The notes: generated by a model not told the origin, from the sequence alone. A stretch of DNA of 64,000 nt from Streptomyces mesophilus (GCF_011044995.1 NZ_JAAKZW010000013.1:1-64000); one strand, 5' to 3'. Positions 1 to 9,381 are shown, numbered from the stretch's first letter. Program-made: numbers and translations.

Positions 1-1
1 C

Positions 2-136
2 ACCACCCCGGTCCGAGGCCGCCCCCTCCCGCCTCAGGCACCCGGAAAAACCGGTGGAGCAACGCCACCACGCACCACTAACGTGCTGCCCGACCTGGTC
101 GTCTGGGGCAAGGACGTGCCGTTGTACACCGTGTGA
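2..136 (+). CDS. possible 3' end of an upstream gene (partial)
   Basis: A reading frame is open from the window edge to a TGA at 134-136. Its last residues (VLPDLVVWGKDVPLYTV) look protein-like, whereas the stretch before them is rich in Pro and Thr. It could be the tail of a gene that begins before the window. No family was recognised, and chance openness in this GC-rich DNA is a real alternative. Positions 137-248 hold no gene that I can support. Confidence 0.3.
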   Translation, partial: TTPVRGRPLPPQAPGKTGGATPPRTTNVLPDLVVWGKDVPLYTV

Positions 137-248
137 GACCTCCCAAGCGCTGATTTCTCCGCGCGCCGCACCCTGTGCGCCGCGCTGCTTCCTGCTGCGG
201 ACTTCTCACTGAAACCGGTGTACCCCTGTGCTCAATCACTGGGTTGTC

Positions 249-776
249 ATGCCCACTCGCCTCCCGCACGTCCTGCGCCGCTGCCACTCCTGCGCGTCCG
301 ACCGCTTCCGACCCAGCGGCAAATTCCGCGTCAACGCCCACCACAAGCTCATCGACGCCTGGCTTCTCGTGCTCTGCACCTCGTGCGGGGACACCGCCAA
401 GCTCCCCCTGCTCGAGCGGGCTCAAGTGCGCTCCGTACAGCCGGAGTTGCTCGACCGACTGCACGACAACGACCTCGGCCTGGTCGCCGAACTGCTCCAG
501 GATCCGGCCGTGCAGCACCGCAATCGGATCGCCCTCGACTGGTCGGGCGCCTGGCGTCTCGACACCAACGGGTCGGATCATCTGGACCGTGAGGTCATCG
601 ACATCACGGTCCGCTTCACCGCGCGGATCCCGGTCCGGCCGACACGACTGATTGCCACGGGCTGCGGCCTGTCGCGCGCGGAAGTCGAGAGACGGATCAC
701 GGAGGGGAAGCTCGTCTCGGCGGTCCGCCTGACCGGCAAAGTCGCGGAGGACTTCACCTTCACGCTCAAGCTCTGA
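249..776 (+). CDS. DUF1062 domain-containing protein
   Basis: A 175-residue protein of the DUF1062 family, function unknown. Near the N terminus are two Cys-x2-Cys pairs (CHSC and CTSC) about 35 residues apart, a pattern that usually binds zinc. The C-terminal half has an RLIATGCGLSRAEVERRI segment resembling an S4-like or helical nucleic-acid-binding element, but that is inference. I chose the ATG at 249 because it begins just before the first Cys pair; an in-frame GTG at 228 would add seven residues. There is no clear ribosome binding site. The gene converges on the P450 gene and shares a terminator with it. Confidence 0.7.
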   Translation: MPTRLPHVLRRCHSCASDRFRPSGKFRVNAHHKLIDAWLLVLCTSCGDTAKLPLLERAQVRSVQPELLDRLHDNDLGLVAELLQDPAVQHRNRIALDWSGAWRLDTNGSDHLDREVIDITVRFTARIPVRPTRLIATGCGLSRAEVERRITEGKLVSAVRLTGKVAEDFTFTLKL

Positions 777-791
777 CCCCCATCGAGTCCA

Positions 792-822
792 GGGTCTGTC
801 CGGCGGGATGCCGGACAGACCC
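792..822. terminator. bidirectional hairpin terminator
   Basis: A perfect 13-bp inverted repeat (GGGTCTGTCCGGC / GCCGGACAGACCC) with a 5-nt loop lies in the 51-bp gap between the convergent DUF1062 and P450 genes. It has no long T-tract, as is common in Streptomyces. Confidence 0.8.
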
Positions 823-827
823 AGGGA

Positions 828-2201
828 TCAGCCGACCCTCCCCCTCACCACCGCAGTGACCTCCCGGTCCGGCTGCAGCGTCAGCGACGGCACCGGACGT
901 ATCTCCTCCTGATCCACCAGGAGTTCGAAGCGCCGTGCGATCACTGCCAGGATCAGCACCGCCTCCACCATGGCGAAGCGCGCCCCGAGGCAGACACGCG
1001 GCCCACCGCCGAACGGGAACCATGCGTACTCGGGTATCTCCTCCCCCTCCGCCCCCGCCCAGCGCTCGGGACGGAACGCGTCGGCGTCCTTGTACCAGCG
1101 CGCATCGCGATGCGTCGCCCACTGGCTGCTCCACACTCGGGTGCCCTTGGGCATGGGCCGCCCACCGATCGACGCGCCCTCCTTGGCCAGGCCGGTGAGC
1201 AGCCAGATCGTCGGGTAGAGCCGCAAGGTCTCCTTCACCACGGCCTGGGTGTACGGAAGATCCGCGTAGTCCTCGAAGCCCGGGTCGCGCTCGCCGAGGA
1301 CGCGGTCCAGTTCCTCGCCCAGTGCCGCCCGCGCCCCGGGGTTGCGCGAGAGCAGATGCCAGGCCCACACCAGGGTCGAGCTGGTGGTCTCATGGCCGCC
1401 GATGTAGAGCGTGACCGCCTCGTCGCGGATCTCGACGTCCGTGAGTCGCACGCCCGTCTCGTCCTGGGCGGTGAGCAGCCGGCTCAGAAGATCCGGCCGC
1501 TCGTCGGGGGCGTCCCGGTGCGCCGCGACGATCCGGGCGACCTCCGCGTCGATCACGGCCGCGGCCTTCTTGATGCGCGCCCGCCCAGGCGTCGGCACCC
1601 AGTCCGGCAGCACCGCACCGAGCCCGCTGAACTCCGCCCCGATCTCCTTGAGCGCCACCTCCATGGCCTCGCCGATCGTCTCGGAGTCGGACTCGGTGTC
1701 CACACCGAAGATGGTGGAAACGGCGATCCTTCGCGTCAGCGTCGCCATCTCCCCTTTGATGTCGATCCGTTGACCGTCCGACCAGGTCTCGGCCACCTCG
1801 ATCGCACAGGAAGCCATCGTCTGCGCATAGGACTTGACCTGCTTCGGCCGCACCGAAGGCTGCACCAGGGACCGCTTGCGCCGCCAGTCCCTGCCCTTGG
1901 CGACCGTCACACCATTACCCATCACCGTGCGGAAGGCGATTCCCAGGTCGGGCTGTTCGAAGGTGCCCTCGATCTCCCGCATCAACTCCCCTATGTGGTC
2001 CGGCTCGGTGAGGAACACACATGAGGTGCGGCCGAACCGCCAGCCGACCATCTCACCCCGCTCCCGCAGCAGCTCGAAGAATGCGAGAGGGTCCTTGCCG
2101 AACTGCGGCAGATTGCCGAGCAGTGGCACGCCGCGCGGACCGGGCACCAGCTCGGGACCCTGCGGCCGTGCATCCACGCCCGCAGCAGACTCCGTGGTCA
2201 T
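828..2201 (-). CDS. cytochrome P450
   Basis: A soluble heme monooxygenase of 457 residues. The visible P450 signatures are the I-helix oxygen-binding motif GGHETTS, the K-helix ExxR in KETLRLYP, the PERW motif, and the heme-ligand loop FGGGPRVCLGARF with the thiolate Cys. No membrane anchor is seen. The ATG at 2201 has a good ribosome binding site (GGAGGGGAG, 8 nt away). No redox partner is adjacent; the ferredoxin at 21957 is 20 kb away and not evidently linked. The heme loop with GGG-P-R and the TTS I-helix resemble bacterial CYP102/CYP110-like forms that act on fatty acids or terpenes, but substrate and CYP family number cannot be told from motifs alone. Confidence 0.93.
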   Translation of the reverse strand: MTTESAAGVDARPQGPELVPGPRGVPLLGNLPQFGKDPLAFFELLRERGEMVGWRFGRTSCVFLTEPDHIGELMREIEGTFEQPDLGIAFRTVMGNGVTVAKGRDWRRKRSLVQPSVRPKQVKSYAQTMASCAIEVAETWSDGQRIDIKGEMATLTRRIAVSTIFGVDTESDSETIGEAMEVALKEIGAEFSGLGAVLPDWVPTPGRARIKKAAAVIDAEVARIVAAHRDAPDERPDLLSRLLTAQDETGVRLTDVEIRDEAVTLYIGGHETTSSTLVWAWHLLSRNPGARAALGEELDRVLGERDPGFEDYADLPYTQAVVKETLRLYPTIWLLTGLAKEGASIGGRPMPKGTRVWSSQWATHRDARWYKDADAFRPERWAGAEGEEIPEYAWFPFGGGPRVCLGARFAMVEAVLILAVIARRFELLVDQEEIRPVPSLTLQPDREVTAVVRGRVG

Positions 2202-2364
2202 GGTCGAACTCCCCTCCCTGGTGGCGCAGTTCGTTCACGGCGCCGCATGTGACGCCATGAAATCGGAGCCTCGAACGCACCGCCACCCCTGTGGATAACC
2301 GTTCGAGATCATGACGCCCACTCATATGACAAACACCCCACCCCACCACCGACGCCTGTGGAAA

Positions 2365-2406
2365 AGGCCGATGCGCCGCCCCCGACAAGGAACGGCGCAC
2401 CGGCCT
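2365..2406 (-). terminator. hairpin downstream of the helicase
   Basis: Inverted repeat AGGCCGATGCGCCG / CGGCGCACCGGCCT (13 of 14 pairs, 14-nt loop) just after the helicase stop codon at 2435. It separates the helicase unit from the P450 promoter region (2202-2364). Confidence 0.65.
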
Positions 2407-2434
2407 CACACAGCCGAACACCACAACCAAGCAC

Positions 2435-5239
2435 TCAGCCCACGGACGAGTACGCAACCACCCCGCGCAGCAACGCATCCACGGCCTTGCGCGCGTTCTT
2501 CGCCACGGTGCTGTCCTCCTTGGGCGCGGCCGCCGCGATCTGCCCGAGCACATCGATGACCTGCTTGCACCAGCGCACGAAGTCACCGGCCGGCATCTCC
2601 GCCTCGCGAAGCACCTCGTCCAGGCCCTTGTCCGAGGCCCACATGTAAGCGGCCCAAGCGAAGCCCAGATCGGGCTCGCGCTGACCGACGCCCTCGGTCT
2701 GGCTGATCCCGAAGTCCTCCTCGAGCGCGTCGAGGCGCCCCCAGATCCGCACCATGTCGCCGAGTGCCGCCTTGGCCTTGCCCGAGGGCAGCTTGGGGGC
2801 CATGGCGTCATCGCTCTGCCGCGCCTCGTACACCAACGCCGATACACAGGCGGCCAGTTCGGCCGGAGTCAGGCCTTCCCAGACCCGCTCGCGCAGGCAC
2901 TCCGAAGCAAGCAGATCGAGCTCGCCGTAAAGCCGCGCGAGCCGCTTGCCGTGTTCGGTGACCTCATTGCCGCGCAGATAGTCCAGCTCGGTGAGCAGGG
3001 CGACGATGCGGTCGAAGGTGCGGGCGATCGTGTTCGTCCGCCCCTCGATGCGCCGCTCCAGCTGCTTGGTGTCGCGCAGGAGCCGATGGTAACGCTCGGC
3101 CCAGCGGGCGTGGTCCTCCCGCTCGTCGCAGCCGTGGCACGGGTGCGCCCGGAGCTCCGCCCGCAGCCGTGCGATCTGGCGGTCGTCGGCCGCCTCCGCA
3201 CGTCCGCGCCGGTGCCGCTCGGGCCGGATGTGCCCGGCCTTCGTGCGCAGCGCGGAGGCGAGATCGCGCCGGGACTGCGGCGAGCGCGGGTTGAACGACT
3301 TGGGGATCCGCATCCGGTCGAGCGCCTCGACCGGCACCGGGAAGTCCATCGACGCGAGCCGCTTGACCTGCCGCTCCACGGTGAGCACCAGCGGGCGCGG
3401 CCCGTCGTGGGCTTCGAAGCCACGGTGCCCGTTGGAGCGCCCCGCGGGCAGCCCCGGGTCGAGCACGAGCGCGAGCCCCGCGTACTTGCCGGTCGGCACA
3501 TGGATCACATCGCCCGGCTTGAGCTTCTCCAGGGCCACGGCCGCCTCGGCACGGCGCTGCACCGCCCCCTGCTTGGCCAGCTCGGTCTCGCGGTCCTTGA
3601 GCTCGCGCCGCAGCCGCGCGTACTCCTCGAAGTCCCCGAGGTGGCAGGTCATCGACTCCTTGTAGCCGTCGAGCCCCTCCTCGTTGCGCTGCACCTGGCG
3701 CGAGATACCGACGACCGACTTGTCCGCCTGGAACTGCGCGAACGAGGTCTCGAGCAGTTCACGCGAGCGGTGCCGCCCGAACTGCTGGGTGAGATTGACC
3801 GCCATGTTGTACGAGGGCTTGAAGCTGGACCGCAGCGGATACGTACGCGTGCCCGCCAGGCCCGCCAGCGCCTCGGGGTTCATGCCGCGCTGCCACAGCA
3901 CCACCGCATGGCCCTCGATGTCGATGCCACGCCGGCCCGCACGGCCCGTGAGCTGGGTGTACTCACCGGGGGTGATGTCGGCGTGCTGCTCACCGTTCCA
4001 CTTGACGAGCTTCTCCAACACCACGGAGCGCGCGGGCATGTTGATGCCCAGTGCCAGCGTCTCGGTGGCGAAGACGGCCTTCACCAGGCCGCGCACGAAC
4101 AGCTCTTCGACGACCTCCTTGAAGGTCGGCAGCATGCCCGCGTGATGCGCCGCGATGCCCCGCTCAAGGGCTTCGAGCCACTCGAAGTACCCCAGGACAT
4201 GCAGGTCTTCGTTCGGAATCGCGGCCGTGCGCTCCTCGACGATCTCGCGCACCCTGAGCCGCGCGTCCTCGTCGTTCAGCCTCAGCCCCGCATACAGACA
4301 TTGCTGTACGGCCGCCTCGCAGGCGGCCCGGCTGAAGATGAAGGTGATCGCGGGCAGCAGGCCCTCGCTGTCGAGCCGGTCGATGACCTCGGGCCGCGAC
4401 GGCGTCCAGATCCGCGAGCGCTGCCGGCGCTCCCGCTCCCGGTCGGCCTCGCGCCCGCGCCGCCGGCCGGGGCCGTGCGGCGTCCTGCTGGCCTCGAGCC
4501 GCGCCATCCGTACGAGATCGGGATTGACCTCGCGCTTCTTGGCCGCGGACTCCTCCTCGAAGAGGTCGTACATCCGCCGCCCGGCGAGCACATGCTGGAA
4601 CAGCGGCACGGGCCGGTGCTCGGAGACGATCACGTCGGTGTCCCCGCGTACCGTGTCGAGCCAGTCGCCGAACTCCTCCGCATTCGACACCGTGGCCGAA
4701 AGCGAGACGAGCGTGACCGACTCGGGAAGGTGAATGATCACTTCTTCCCATACGGCGCCACGGAAGCGGTCGGAGAGGTAGTGCACCTCGTCCATCACCA
4801 CATAGCCGAGGCCGAGCAGCGACTGCGAGCCCGCATACAACATGTTCCGCAGCACCTCGGTGGTCATCACGACCACGGGCGCCTCGGAGTTGACGCTGTT
4901 GTCACCCGTCAGGAGGCCGACCTTGTCCGCGCCATAGCGCTTCACCAGGTCCGCGTACTTCTGGTTGGACAGCGCCTTGATGGGCGTCGTGTAGAAGCAC
5001 TTCTTGCCCTGTCCGAGGGCGAGATGCACGGCGAACTCGCCGACGATGGTCTTGCCGGAGCCGGTCGGGGCGGCGACTAGGACGCCCTTCCCCGCTTCCA
5101 GCGCCTGGCAGGCCTCGATCTGGAAGGGGTCGAGACCGAATTCGTACATCTCGCGGAAGGACGCGAGTGCGGTGGCCTGCTCGGCAGCGCGCACCCGTGC
5201 TGCCGCATATCGCTCGGCCGGTGAGAGGTCCTCAGTCAT
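2435..5239 (-). CDS. helY: Ski2/Mtr4-family DEAD/DEAH-box RNA helicase (HelY-like)
   Basis: A 934-residue ATP-dependent superfamily 2 helicase, probably acting on RNA. The N-terminal motor shows Walker A APTGSGKT, motif Ia TPIKALSNQKY, the DEVH box (VVMDEVH) and motif III SAT. The second RecA domain carries GINMPARSVV and motif VI QLTGRAGRRGID. The long C-terminal half matches the arch and ratchet regions of Mtr4/Ski2 proteins. The neighbouring tatC, tatA, pafB and pafC are the usual actinobacterial context of helY. A TAGGCT -10-like hexamer lies only 9 nt upstream of the ATG and there is no good ribosome binding site, so the mRNA may be leaderless or nearly so. Confidence 0.93.
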   Translation of the reverse strand: MTEDLSPAERYAAARVRAAEQATALASFREMYEFGLDPFQIEACQALEAGKGVLVAAPTGSGKTIVGEFAVHLALGQGKKCFYTTPIKALSNQKYADLVKRYGADKVGLLTGDNSVNSEAPVVVMTTEVLRNMLYAGSQSLLGLGYVVMDEVHYLSDRFRGAVWEEVIIHLPESVTLVSLSATVSNAEEFGDWLDTVRGDTDVIVSEHRPVPLFQHVLAGRRMYDLFEEESAAKKREVNPDLVRMARLEASRTPHGPGRRRGREADRERERRQRSRIWTPSRPEVIDRLDSEGLLPAITFIFSRAACEAAVQQCLYAGLRLNDEDARLRVREIVEERTAAIPNEDLHVLGYFEWLEALERGIAAHHAGMLPTFKEVVEELFVRGLVKAVFATETLALGINMPARSVVLEKLVKWNGEQHADITPGEYTQLTGRAGRRGIDIEGHAVVLWQRGMNPEALAGLAGTRTYPLRSSFKPSYNMAVNLTQQFGRHRSRELLETSFAQFQADKSVVGISRQVQRNEEGLDGYKESMTCHLGDFEEYARLRRELKDRETELAKQGAVQRRAEAAVALEKLKPGDVIHVPTGKYAGLALVLDPGLPAGRSNGHRGFEAHDGPRPLVLTVERQVKRLASMDFPVPVEALDRMRIPKSFNPRSPQSRRDLASALRTKAGHIRPERHRRGRAEAADDRQIARLRAELRAHPCHGCDEREDHARWAERYHRLLRDTKQLERRIEGRTNTIARTFDRIVALLTELDYLRGNEVTEHGKRLARLYGELDLLASECLRERVWEGLTPAELAACVSALVYEARQSDDAMAPKLPSGKAKAALGDMVRIWGRLDALEEDFGISQTEGVGQREPDLGFAWAAYMWASDKGLDEVLREAEMPAGDFVRWCKQVIDVLGQIAAAAPKEDSTVAKNARKAVDALLRGVVAYSSVG

Positions 5240-5248
5240 CTTGCTTCG

Positions 5249-5254
5249 AGCCTA
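5249..5254 (-). promoter_or_regulatory. putative -10 box for helY
   Basis: TAGGCT on the minus strand, 9 nt before the helY ATG, fits the TAnnnT -10 consensus and would place the transcription start at or next to the start codon. No convincing -35 box is seen. Confidence 0.35.
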
Positions 5255-5304
5255 CCCGCAGGCACTGACAGCGTCGCGATCTTTGTTGACCCGACAACGA
5301 GGCT

Positions 5305-6195
5305 TTACCCGGCGAGTACGCGAACGGCTCCCGGCACACACACGGCGGTCAGCGGCAACGGCCCCAGCGGCTCCCCGTCGGCGTATCCCGTGATGCCGGC
5401 CGCCTCGACCGTGATCTTCGCGGCACGGTGCACGGTGACCTTCGGGTGGTCGACATGCGTCCCCTTGTAGACCCGCGGAAACACCTTGAGCAGCGTCGCC
5501 CGCGAGCAGTCCCCCACGACGGTCACATCGAAAAGCCCGTCGTCGACCGCGGCCGAGGGGCAGATGCGCATGCCACCGCCGTACGAGGATCCGTTCCCGA
5601 CGGCGATCAGCGTCGCGTCGACGTCCTGGACGGGCCCGTCGTCCAGACGGATCCGGAACGGGAACGGCTTGAACGCGGCCAGCTCCGCGATCATCGCGAG
5701 GTCGTACTTGAAGCGGCCACTGGGCCAACGCATGCGGTTTCCGCGGTCGTTGACCCGCGAGTCGAAGCCGCAGGCGAGAACGGTGCCGAAGAGGCGATCG
5801 CCGATACGGCCGAGGTCGACGGCTCTCGTCGTCGCCCCCTTGAGCGCCCGCGCGGCGAGCCGGCCGGCGGCCTCCGGGTCACGTATCGGCAGACCCAGAG
5901 CGCGGGCGAAGTCGTTGCCGGTGCCGACCGCGACGATTCCGAGCGGGGTGTCCGTCCCGGCCACGGCCTGCAGCGCGAGATTGATCATCCCGTCCCCGCC
6001 GACGGCGACCAGCGCGCCGGTCCCCTGGCCGACGGCTTCACGGGCCCGCCTCAGGGCGTCGTCGGCGTCCTCGCCGACGACCGTACGTACAAAGAAACCG
6101 GCGTCCCGGAACGCGCGAGCGGCCGGCTGCGCCGCGTGGGCGCCCCGGCCGCGTCCCGCGGTGGGATTGACGAAGAGGGTGATCTCGCTGGTCAC
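5305..6195 (-). CDS. diacylglycerol kinase-family lipid kinase
   Basis: A 296-residue protein of the DAGK catalytic/NAD-kinase-like fold. It would phosphorylate a lipid hydroxyl (diacylglycerol or a related lipid) with ATP at the membrane face. Diagnostic motifs are the N-terminal LFVNPTAGRGRG, the nucleotide loop GGDGMINLALQ and GTGNDFARALGLP. The C-terminal part ends with ADGEPLGPLPL, the usual GE(P) motif of the family. The GTG start at 6195 leaves only 18 nt to the upstream tatC stop, so the gene is probably co-transcribed with tatC. The true substrate cannot be told from sequence; YegS-like and DgkB-like members look alike at this level. Confidence 0.9.
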   Translation of the reverse strand: MTSEITLFVNPTAGRGRGAHAAQPAARAFRDAGFFVRTVVGEDADDALRRAREAVGQGTGALVAVGGDGMINLALQAVAGTDTPLGIVAVGTGNDFARALGLPIRDPEAAGRLAARALKGATTRAVDLGRIGDRLFGTVLACGFDSRVNDRGNRMRWPSGRFKYDLAMIAELAAFKPFPFRIRLDDGPVQDVDATLIAVGNGSSYGGGMRICPSAAVDDGLFDVTVVGDCSRATLLKVFPRVYKGTHVDHPKVTVHRAAKITVEAAGITGYADGEPLGPLPLTAVCVPGAVRVLAG

Positions 6196-6213
6196 GGCCC
6201 GGACCCTACAAGG

Positions 6214-7173
6214 TCAGGTGACGTCGTCGTAACCGTTCATCCGCCGCTCCCCGTCGCCGGAGGCCTGCTCGGGCAGGGCCTTGGAGGCGGAGACGGTTTC
6301 GATCTCGCCGATGTCCTCGGGGGTGAGGTCGAGGTCGGAGGCCTCGTCGTCGGCGGGCCCTTCCGCTTCGGCCCTCGACCGGCGCTTGTCATTGATCAGC
6401 GAGACGCCGACCGCACCGAAGTACAGAACCCAGATGGGAACGGCCAGGGCTAGCATGGACACCGGGTCGGTGCTCGGAGTGGCGATGGCCGCGAACAATG
6501 TGATGCCCATGATCATCGCGCGCCACCAGCTGAGCAGCTTGGCGCCCGAGACGATGCCACCGAAGTTGAGCATCACCAGGAGCAGCGGCAACTGGAACGC
6601 AAACCCGAAGACCACGATCATCCGCATGATCAGGTTGATCAGGTCGTCGAGCGGCAGAAAGTTCTCACTGCCGACGATCGAGAACTGGATCAGGACACTG
6701 GCCATCTTCGGCAGCGACCAGTACGCGAAGTACGCGCCGAGCAGGAACAGCGGGAACCCGGTGAAGACCAGCGCCAGCGAGTACTTCTTCTCGTTCCGGT
6801 GCAGACCGGGCGCGATGAAGCCCCAGAGCTGGTAGAGCCAGACCGGCGTGGCCAGCACGAGACCCGTCGTGAAGGAGACCGTGAGCGCGAGCGTGAACGG
6901 GCTGATCAGACCGTTCTGCGTGATGCGGGCGCACTTCTCCGCACCCGATTGCTGCAGCTCGTCGAAGCTCATGTCGCAGCCGACGGCACCGAGAATCGGA
7001 TTGGTGAAGAACTCGATGACGTCCCTGTAGATCAGGAGCGAGAGCACCGTCGTGACAATGATGGCCAGCAGGCTCTTGACCAAGCGGCTGCGCAACTCGC
7101 GCAGGTGCTCCTGGAGCGGCATCCGCCCCTCGGGATCCTTCTCCTGCTCCTGCTTGCGGGCAGACTTGAGCAA
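6214..7173 (-). CDS. tatC: Sec-independent (Tat) translocase subunit TatC
   Basis: A 319-residue polytopic inner-membrane protein. With TatB-type partners it recognises twin-arginine signal peptides. Conserved features are the N-terminal cytoplasmic MPLQEHLRELRSRL segment, the periplasmic loop ending FTLALTVSFTTG, and about six hydrophobic helices. The C-terminal 55 residues are acidic and disordered (ADDEASDLDLTPEDIGEIE), longer than in Escherichia coli TatC. It lies 47 nt downstream of tatA, consistent with a tatAC transcript. Likely clients in this window include the Tat-signal protein at 48460-49440. Confidence 0.95.
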   Translation of the reverse strand: MLKSARKQEQEKDPEGRMPLQEHLRELRSRLVKSLLAIIVTTVLSLLIYRDVIEFFTNPILGAVGCDMSFDELQQSGAEKCARITQNGLISPFTLALTVSFTTGLVLATPVWLYQLWGFIAPGLHRNEKKYSLALVFTGFPLFLLGAYFAYWSLPKMASVLIQFSIVGSENFLPLDDLINLIMRMIVVFGFAFQLPLLLVMLNFGGIVSGAKLLSWWRAMIMGITLFAAIATPSTDPVSMLALAVPIWVLYFGAVGVSLINDKRRSRAEAEGPADDEASDLDLTPEDIGEIETVSASKALPEQASGDGERRMNGYDDVT

Positions 7174-7220
7174 CCCACGTCCTCATCTCGTGCGGCAGGC
7201 CGGACGTGACCTGCACTCGG

Positions 7221-7502
7221 TCAGCGCTGGGTGGTATCCGTGGGCTCGGTCACCGGACGCGAGCTGGTCACGTCGCCGGGAGCGGCCTGGATCGTGCGCT
7301 GAGCCGGGGGTACCTGCTCGTCGGTGTGCGGCGGGCCGGCGGCGGCGTCCTTGTTGTCATCCGACTTCATCGCCTTGGCCTCGCTCTTCAGGATGCGGGC
7401 CGACTTGCCGAGCGAGCGCGCCATGTCGGGAAGCTTCTTGGCGCCGAACAGCAGGATGATCACGACGAGGATCAGGATGATTTCGGGGGCCCCGAGGTTC
7501 AT
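7221..7502 (-). CDS. tatA: Tat translocase pore subunit TatA
   Basis: A 93-residue single-span protein. A short hydrophobic helix ([19 protein letters not shown]) is followed by the FGAKKLPD hinge, an amphipathic helix ([22 protein letters not shown]) and a disordered acidic/proline tail, the classic TatA layout. It oligomerises to form the twin-arginine translocation channel. The ATG at 7502 is preceded by an AAGG-type ribosome binding site. The 241-bp gap upstream (7503-7743) should hold the tatAC promoter; no clear boxes were assigned. Confidence 0.95.
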   Translation of the reverse strand: MNLGAPEIILILVVIILLFGAKKLPDMARSLGKSARILKSEAKAMKSDDNKDAAAGPPHTDEQVPPAQRTIQAAPGDVTSSRPVTEPTDTTQR

Positions 7503-7743
7503 AGCCGTTTACCTTCTTCACCGAGGCGACAGGGAACATGTGCCCGGCGACCCGGACAGACATCCGATCACCGCGCTGACAGCGATCGTAACCCCCGGGA
7601 GTGAACCTGAGGCAATGCCTGTGCGTACTCCCGGTTGCTGACCCGACGCCTCCTTGCCGGGTCACTGCCTAAGGAGCGTACCCGCCCGGCCGAGCAAGTT
7701 GGAGTCCACGCAGGTCAATTATCGAAGGCGCAGCTCAGGCGCC

Positions 7744-7941
7744 TTACAGAACCTCGCGCCCGGTTCGGGACATATCCGCCGCAGCCCGCTCAAGATCGTT
7801 CGCCGCGACGCTGATCTTCCTTGAGGTCTCGGCGACTTGGGCGCCCAGGCGGCGGACCTCGACGAAGACCCGTACGGCGAAGAAGGCGAGCACCACGAGC
7901 CCGAGGAAGCCGAGGGCGATCGCGATCATGGGCCAGAGCAT
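7744..7941 (-). CDS. small single-span membrane protein, function unknown
   Basis: A 65-residue protein made of one N-terminal transmembrane helix (about residues 3-22) followed by a charged amphipathic helix (EVRRLGAQVAETSRKISVAANDLERAAADM). The layout resembles short DUF948-like or coiled-coil anchor proteins. I chose the ATG at 7941, which follows the stop of the upstream zinc-ribbon gene by 10 nt; MIAIALG at 7929 is an alternative. It sits between the zinc-ribbon gene and tatA and is conserved there in Streptomyces as far as I recall. Function cannot be assigned. Confidence 0.7.
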   Translation of the reverse strand: MLWPMIAIALGFLGLVVLAFFAVRVFVEVRRLGAQVAETSRKISVAANDLERAAADMSRTGREVL

Positions 7942-7951
7942 GGGCGCAAGC

Positions 7952-8203
7952 CTAGACCGTGGAGTGCAGACGCAGGGTCCGCACCCCACCGTGCGTGAGG
8001 AGTTCGACGATCCGCTCCCCCGCCGGCTTGCGGACGGACGAGCCGCAGTCGGGGCAGGAGAAGGAGTAGAAGGTGGTGCGGTCGCTGGCCCCCATCACCA
8101 ACCGCAGCGCCGCGGCGGCGAGTACGAAGCGGGAACGACAGTCGGGGCACCCGGCGCGGAAGACAGCCGGAGCGCCTGCGACCGTACGACTAAATCCGGA
8201 CAT
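7952..8203 (-). CDS. small zinc-ribbon protein
   Basis: An 83-residue protein with two CPDC knuckles (about residues 19-22 and 50-53) about 30 residues apart, the spacing of a single zinc-ribbon fold (Cys4). The segment between the knuckles (FVLAAAALRLVMGASDRTTFYSF) supplies the beta strands. The ATG at 8203 was preferred over a longer open frame because the upstream part is low-complexity and lacks similarity to anything. It lies between pafC and the small membrane protein on the same strand. Role unknown; a regulatory or nucleic-acid-binding adaptor is possible. Confidence 0.7.
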   Translation of the reverse strand: MSGFSRTVAGAPAVFRAGCPDCRSRFVLAAAALRLVMGASDRTTFYSFSCPDCGSSVRKPAGERIVELLTHGGVRTLRLHSTV

Positions 8204-8427
8204 TTCCGAATTACTGGACTCCGTCTCGAGGTTGGGCGAGTACCAGCGCCCCACCGTGCCGGCACTCCACGGCCCCGCGAGACCGCCCGAGCCGCCCGAC
8301 TCGTCCACCCCGCCCGACGCATCCAGTGTCCGCACCGTCACAGCTCCTCTCGGTCCTGCCCGTACGTCTCGTTCTGTCCTGCTCATACGCCTCGATCAGC
8401 CCTGCGCGCAGACCTGACCCGACCCGA

Positions 8428-9381
8428 TCAGACCTGCTCGTACGCCTCGAGCGCCGCCCTGGCCGCCTTGCGCGCACTGTCCGCCAGGTCCTGCGGCGCC
8501 ACGATGTGCCCGTCCCGGCCGAGCCGGAGCGCGAGGCGCTTCAGGGACGCCGGGTCCGGGGTGCGCAGCGTGATCCGAAGCCCGCCCTCGGGCAGCTCCT
8601 CCGCGCTGTCGTGCGGGTAGTACTCGGCGACCCAGCGCCCGCCGGGCCCGACCTCGACCACGACCTCCGGGTCGTCGGCCGAGGGCTGTACGAGCCCTTC
8701 GGACAGGTCCCGCAGCTCGAGCTCCGGCGGTGCGGCGGCCTCGTCGAGGATCCGGATCTCGGCGACCCGGTCGAGCCGGAAGGTGCGCCGCGCCTCCGAG
8801 CGGTAGCACCAGGCCTCCATGTACGTGTGGCCGAGCGCGAACAGCCGGATCGGGTCGACCTCACGCTCGGTGAGCTCGTCGCGGGCCGGCGAGTAGTAGC
8901 GCACCCAGAGCCGGCGGCGCTCGGAGATGGCGCGGTCGACCTCGGCGAAGACACCGCCCTCGGACTCGAAGGTGACCGAGAGCCGGTCGCCGGCCGAAGC
9001 GGTCTCGCCCGCGGCGGCCTCCAGCTTGGACGTGGCGCGCACCAGCGCCTCCCGGTCGCTCTCGCGCAGCCCGGGCAGCGTGGCGACGGCACGCGCGGCC
9101 ACGAGCAGCGCGGTGGCCTCGTCGGCGGCGAGCCGCAGCGGGGCGGCCACATCGTCGGGGTTGTGCCACCAGATCCGCTCGCCGTCGGTGTCGATGTCGA
9201 GTAGATCACCGCCGCGGAAGCTCGTCCCGCAGAGCGGCAGGACGTCGAGGTCGGAGATCAGCTCGGCCTCGGTGACCCCGAAGGCGCGCGCGACATCCGC
9301 GACGCGGGCGCCCGGGCGCTCGCGCAGATAGGTCACCAGGGACAGCATGCGCCGTGTCTGGTCGATGGCATTGGCAGCCAT
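8428..9381 (-). CDS. pafC: WYL-domain transcriptional regulator PafC
   Basis: A 317-residue regulator. Residues ~1-60 form a helix-turn-helix (RVADVARAFGVTEAELISDLDVL). A central WYL domain carries the RRRLWVRYYSPARDELTEREVDPIRL and EAWCYRSEARRTFRLDRV motifs, and a WCX domain follows. In mycobacteria PafB and PafC form a heterodimer that activates the LexA/RecA-independent DNA-damage response; the pair is named for its link to pafA, not for a direct role in pupylation. The ATG at 9381 is 17 nt after the pafB stop, so the two are co-transcribed. It directly precedes the zinc-ribbon gene. Confidence 0.92.
   Translation of the reverse strand: MAANAIDQTRRMLSLVTYLRERPGARVADVARAFGVTEAELISDLDVLPLCGTSFRGGDLLDIDTDGERIWWHNPDDVAAPLRLAADEATALLVAARAVATLPGLRESDREALVRATSKLEAAAGETASAGDRLSVTFESEGGVFAEVDRAISERRRLWVRYYSPARDELTEREVDPIRLFALGHTYMEAWCYRSEARRTFRLDRVAEIRILDEAAAPPELELRDLSEGLVQPSADDPEVVVEVGPGGRWVAEYYPHDSAEELPEGGLRITLRTPDPASLKRLALRLGRDGHIVAPQDLADSARKAARAALEAYEQV

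Noticed and set aside
2951..5080. A 709-codon open frame on the plus strand opposite the helicase
   Set aside because: It is the antisense shadow of helY in GC-rich DNA: its residues follow no family, while the minus strand has full helicase motifs.
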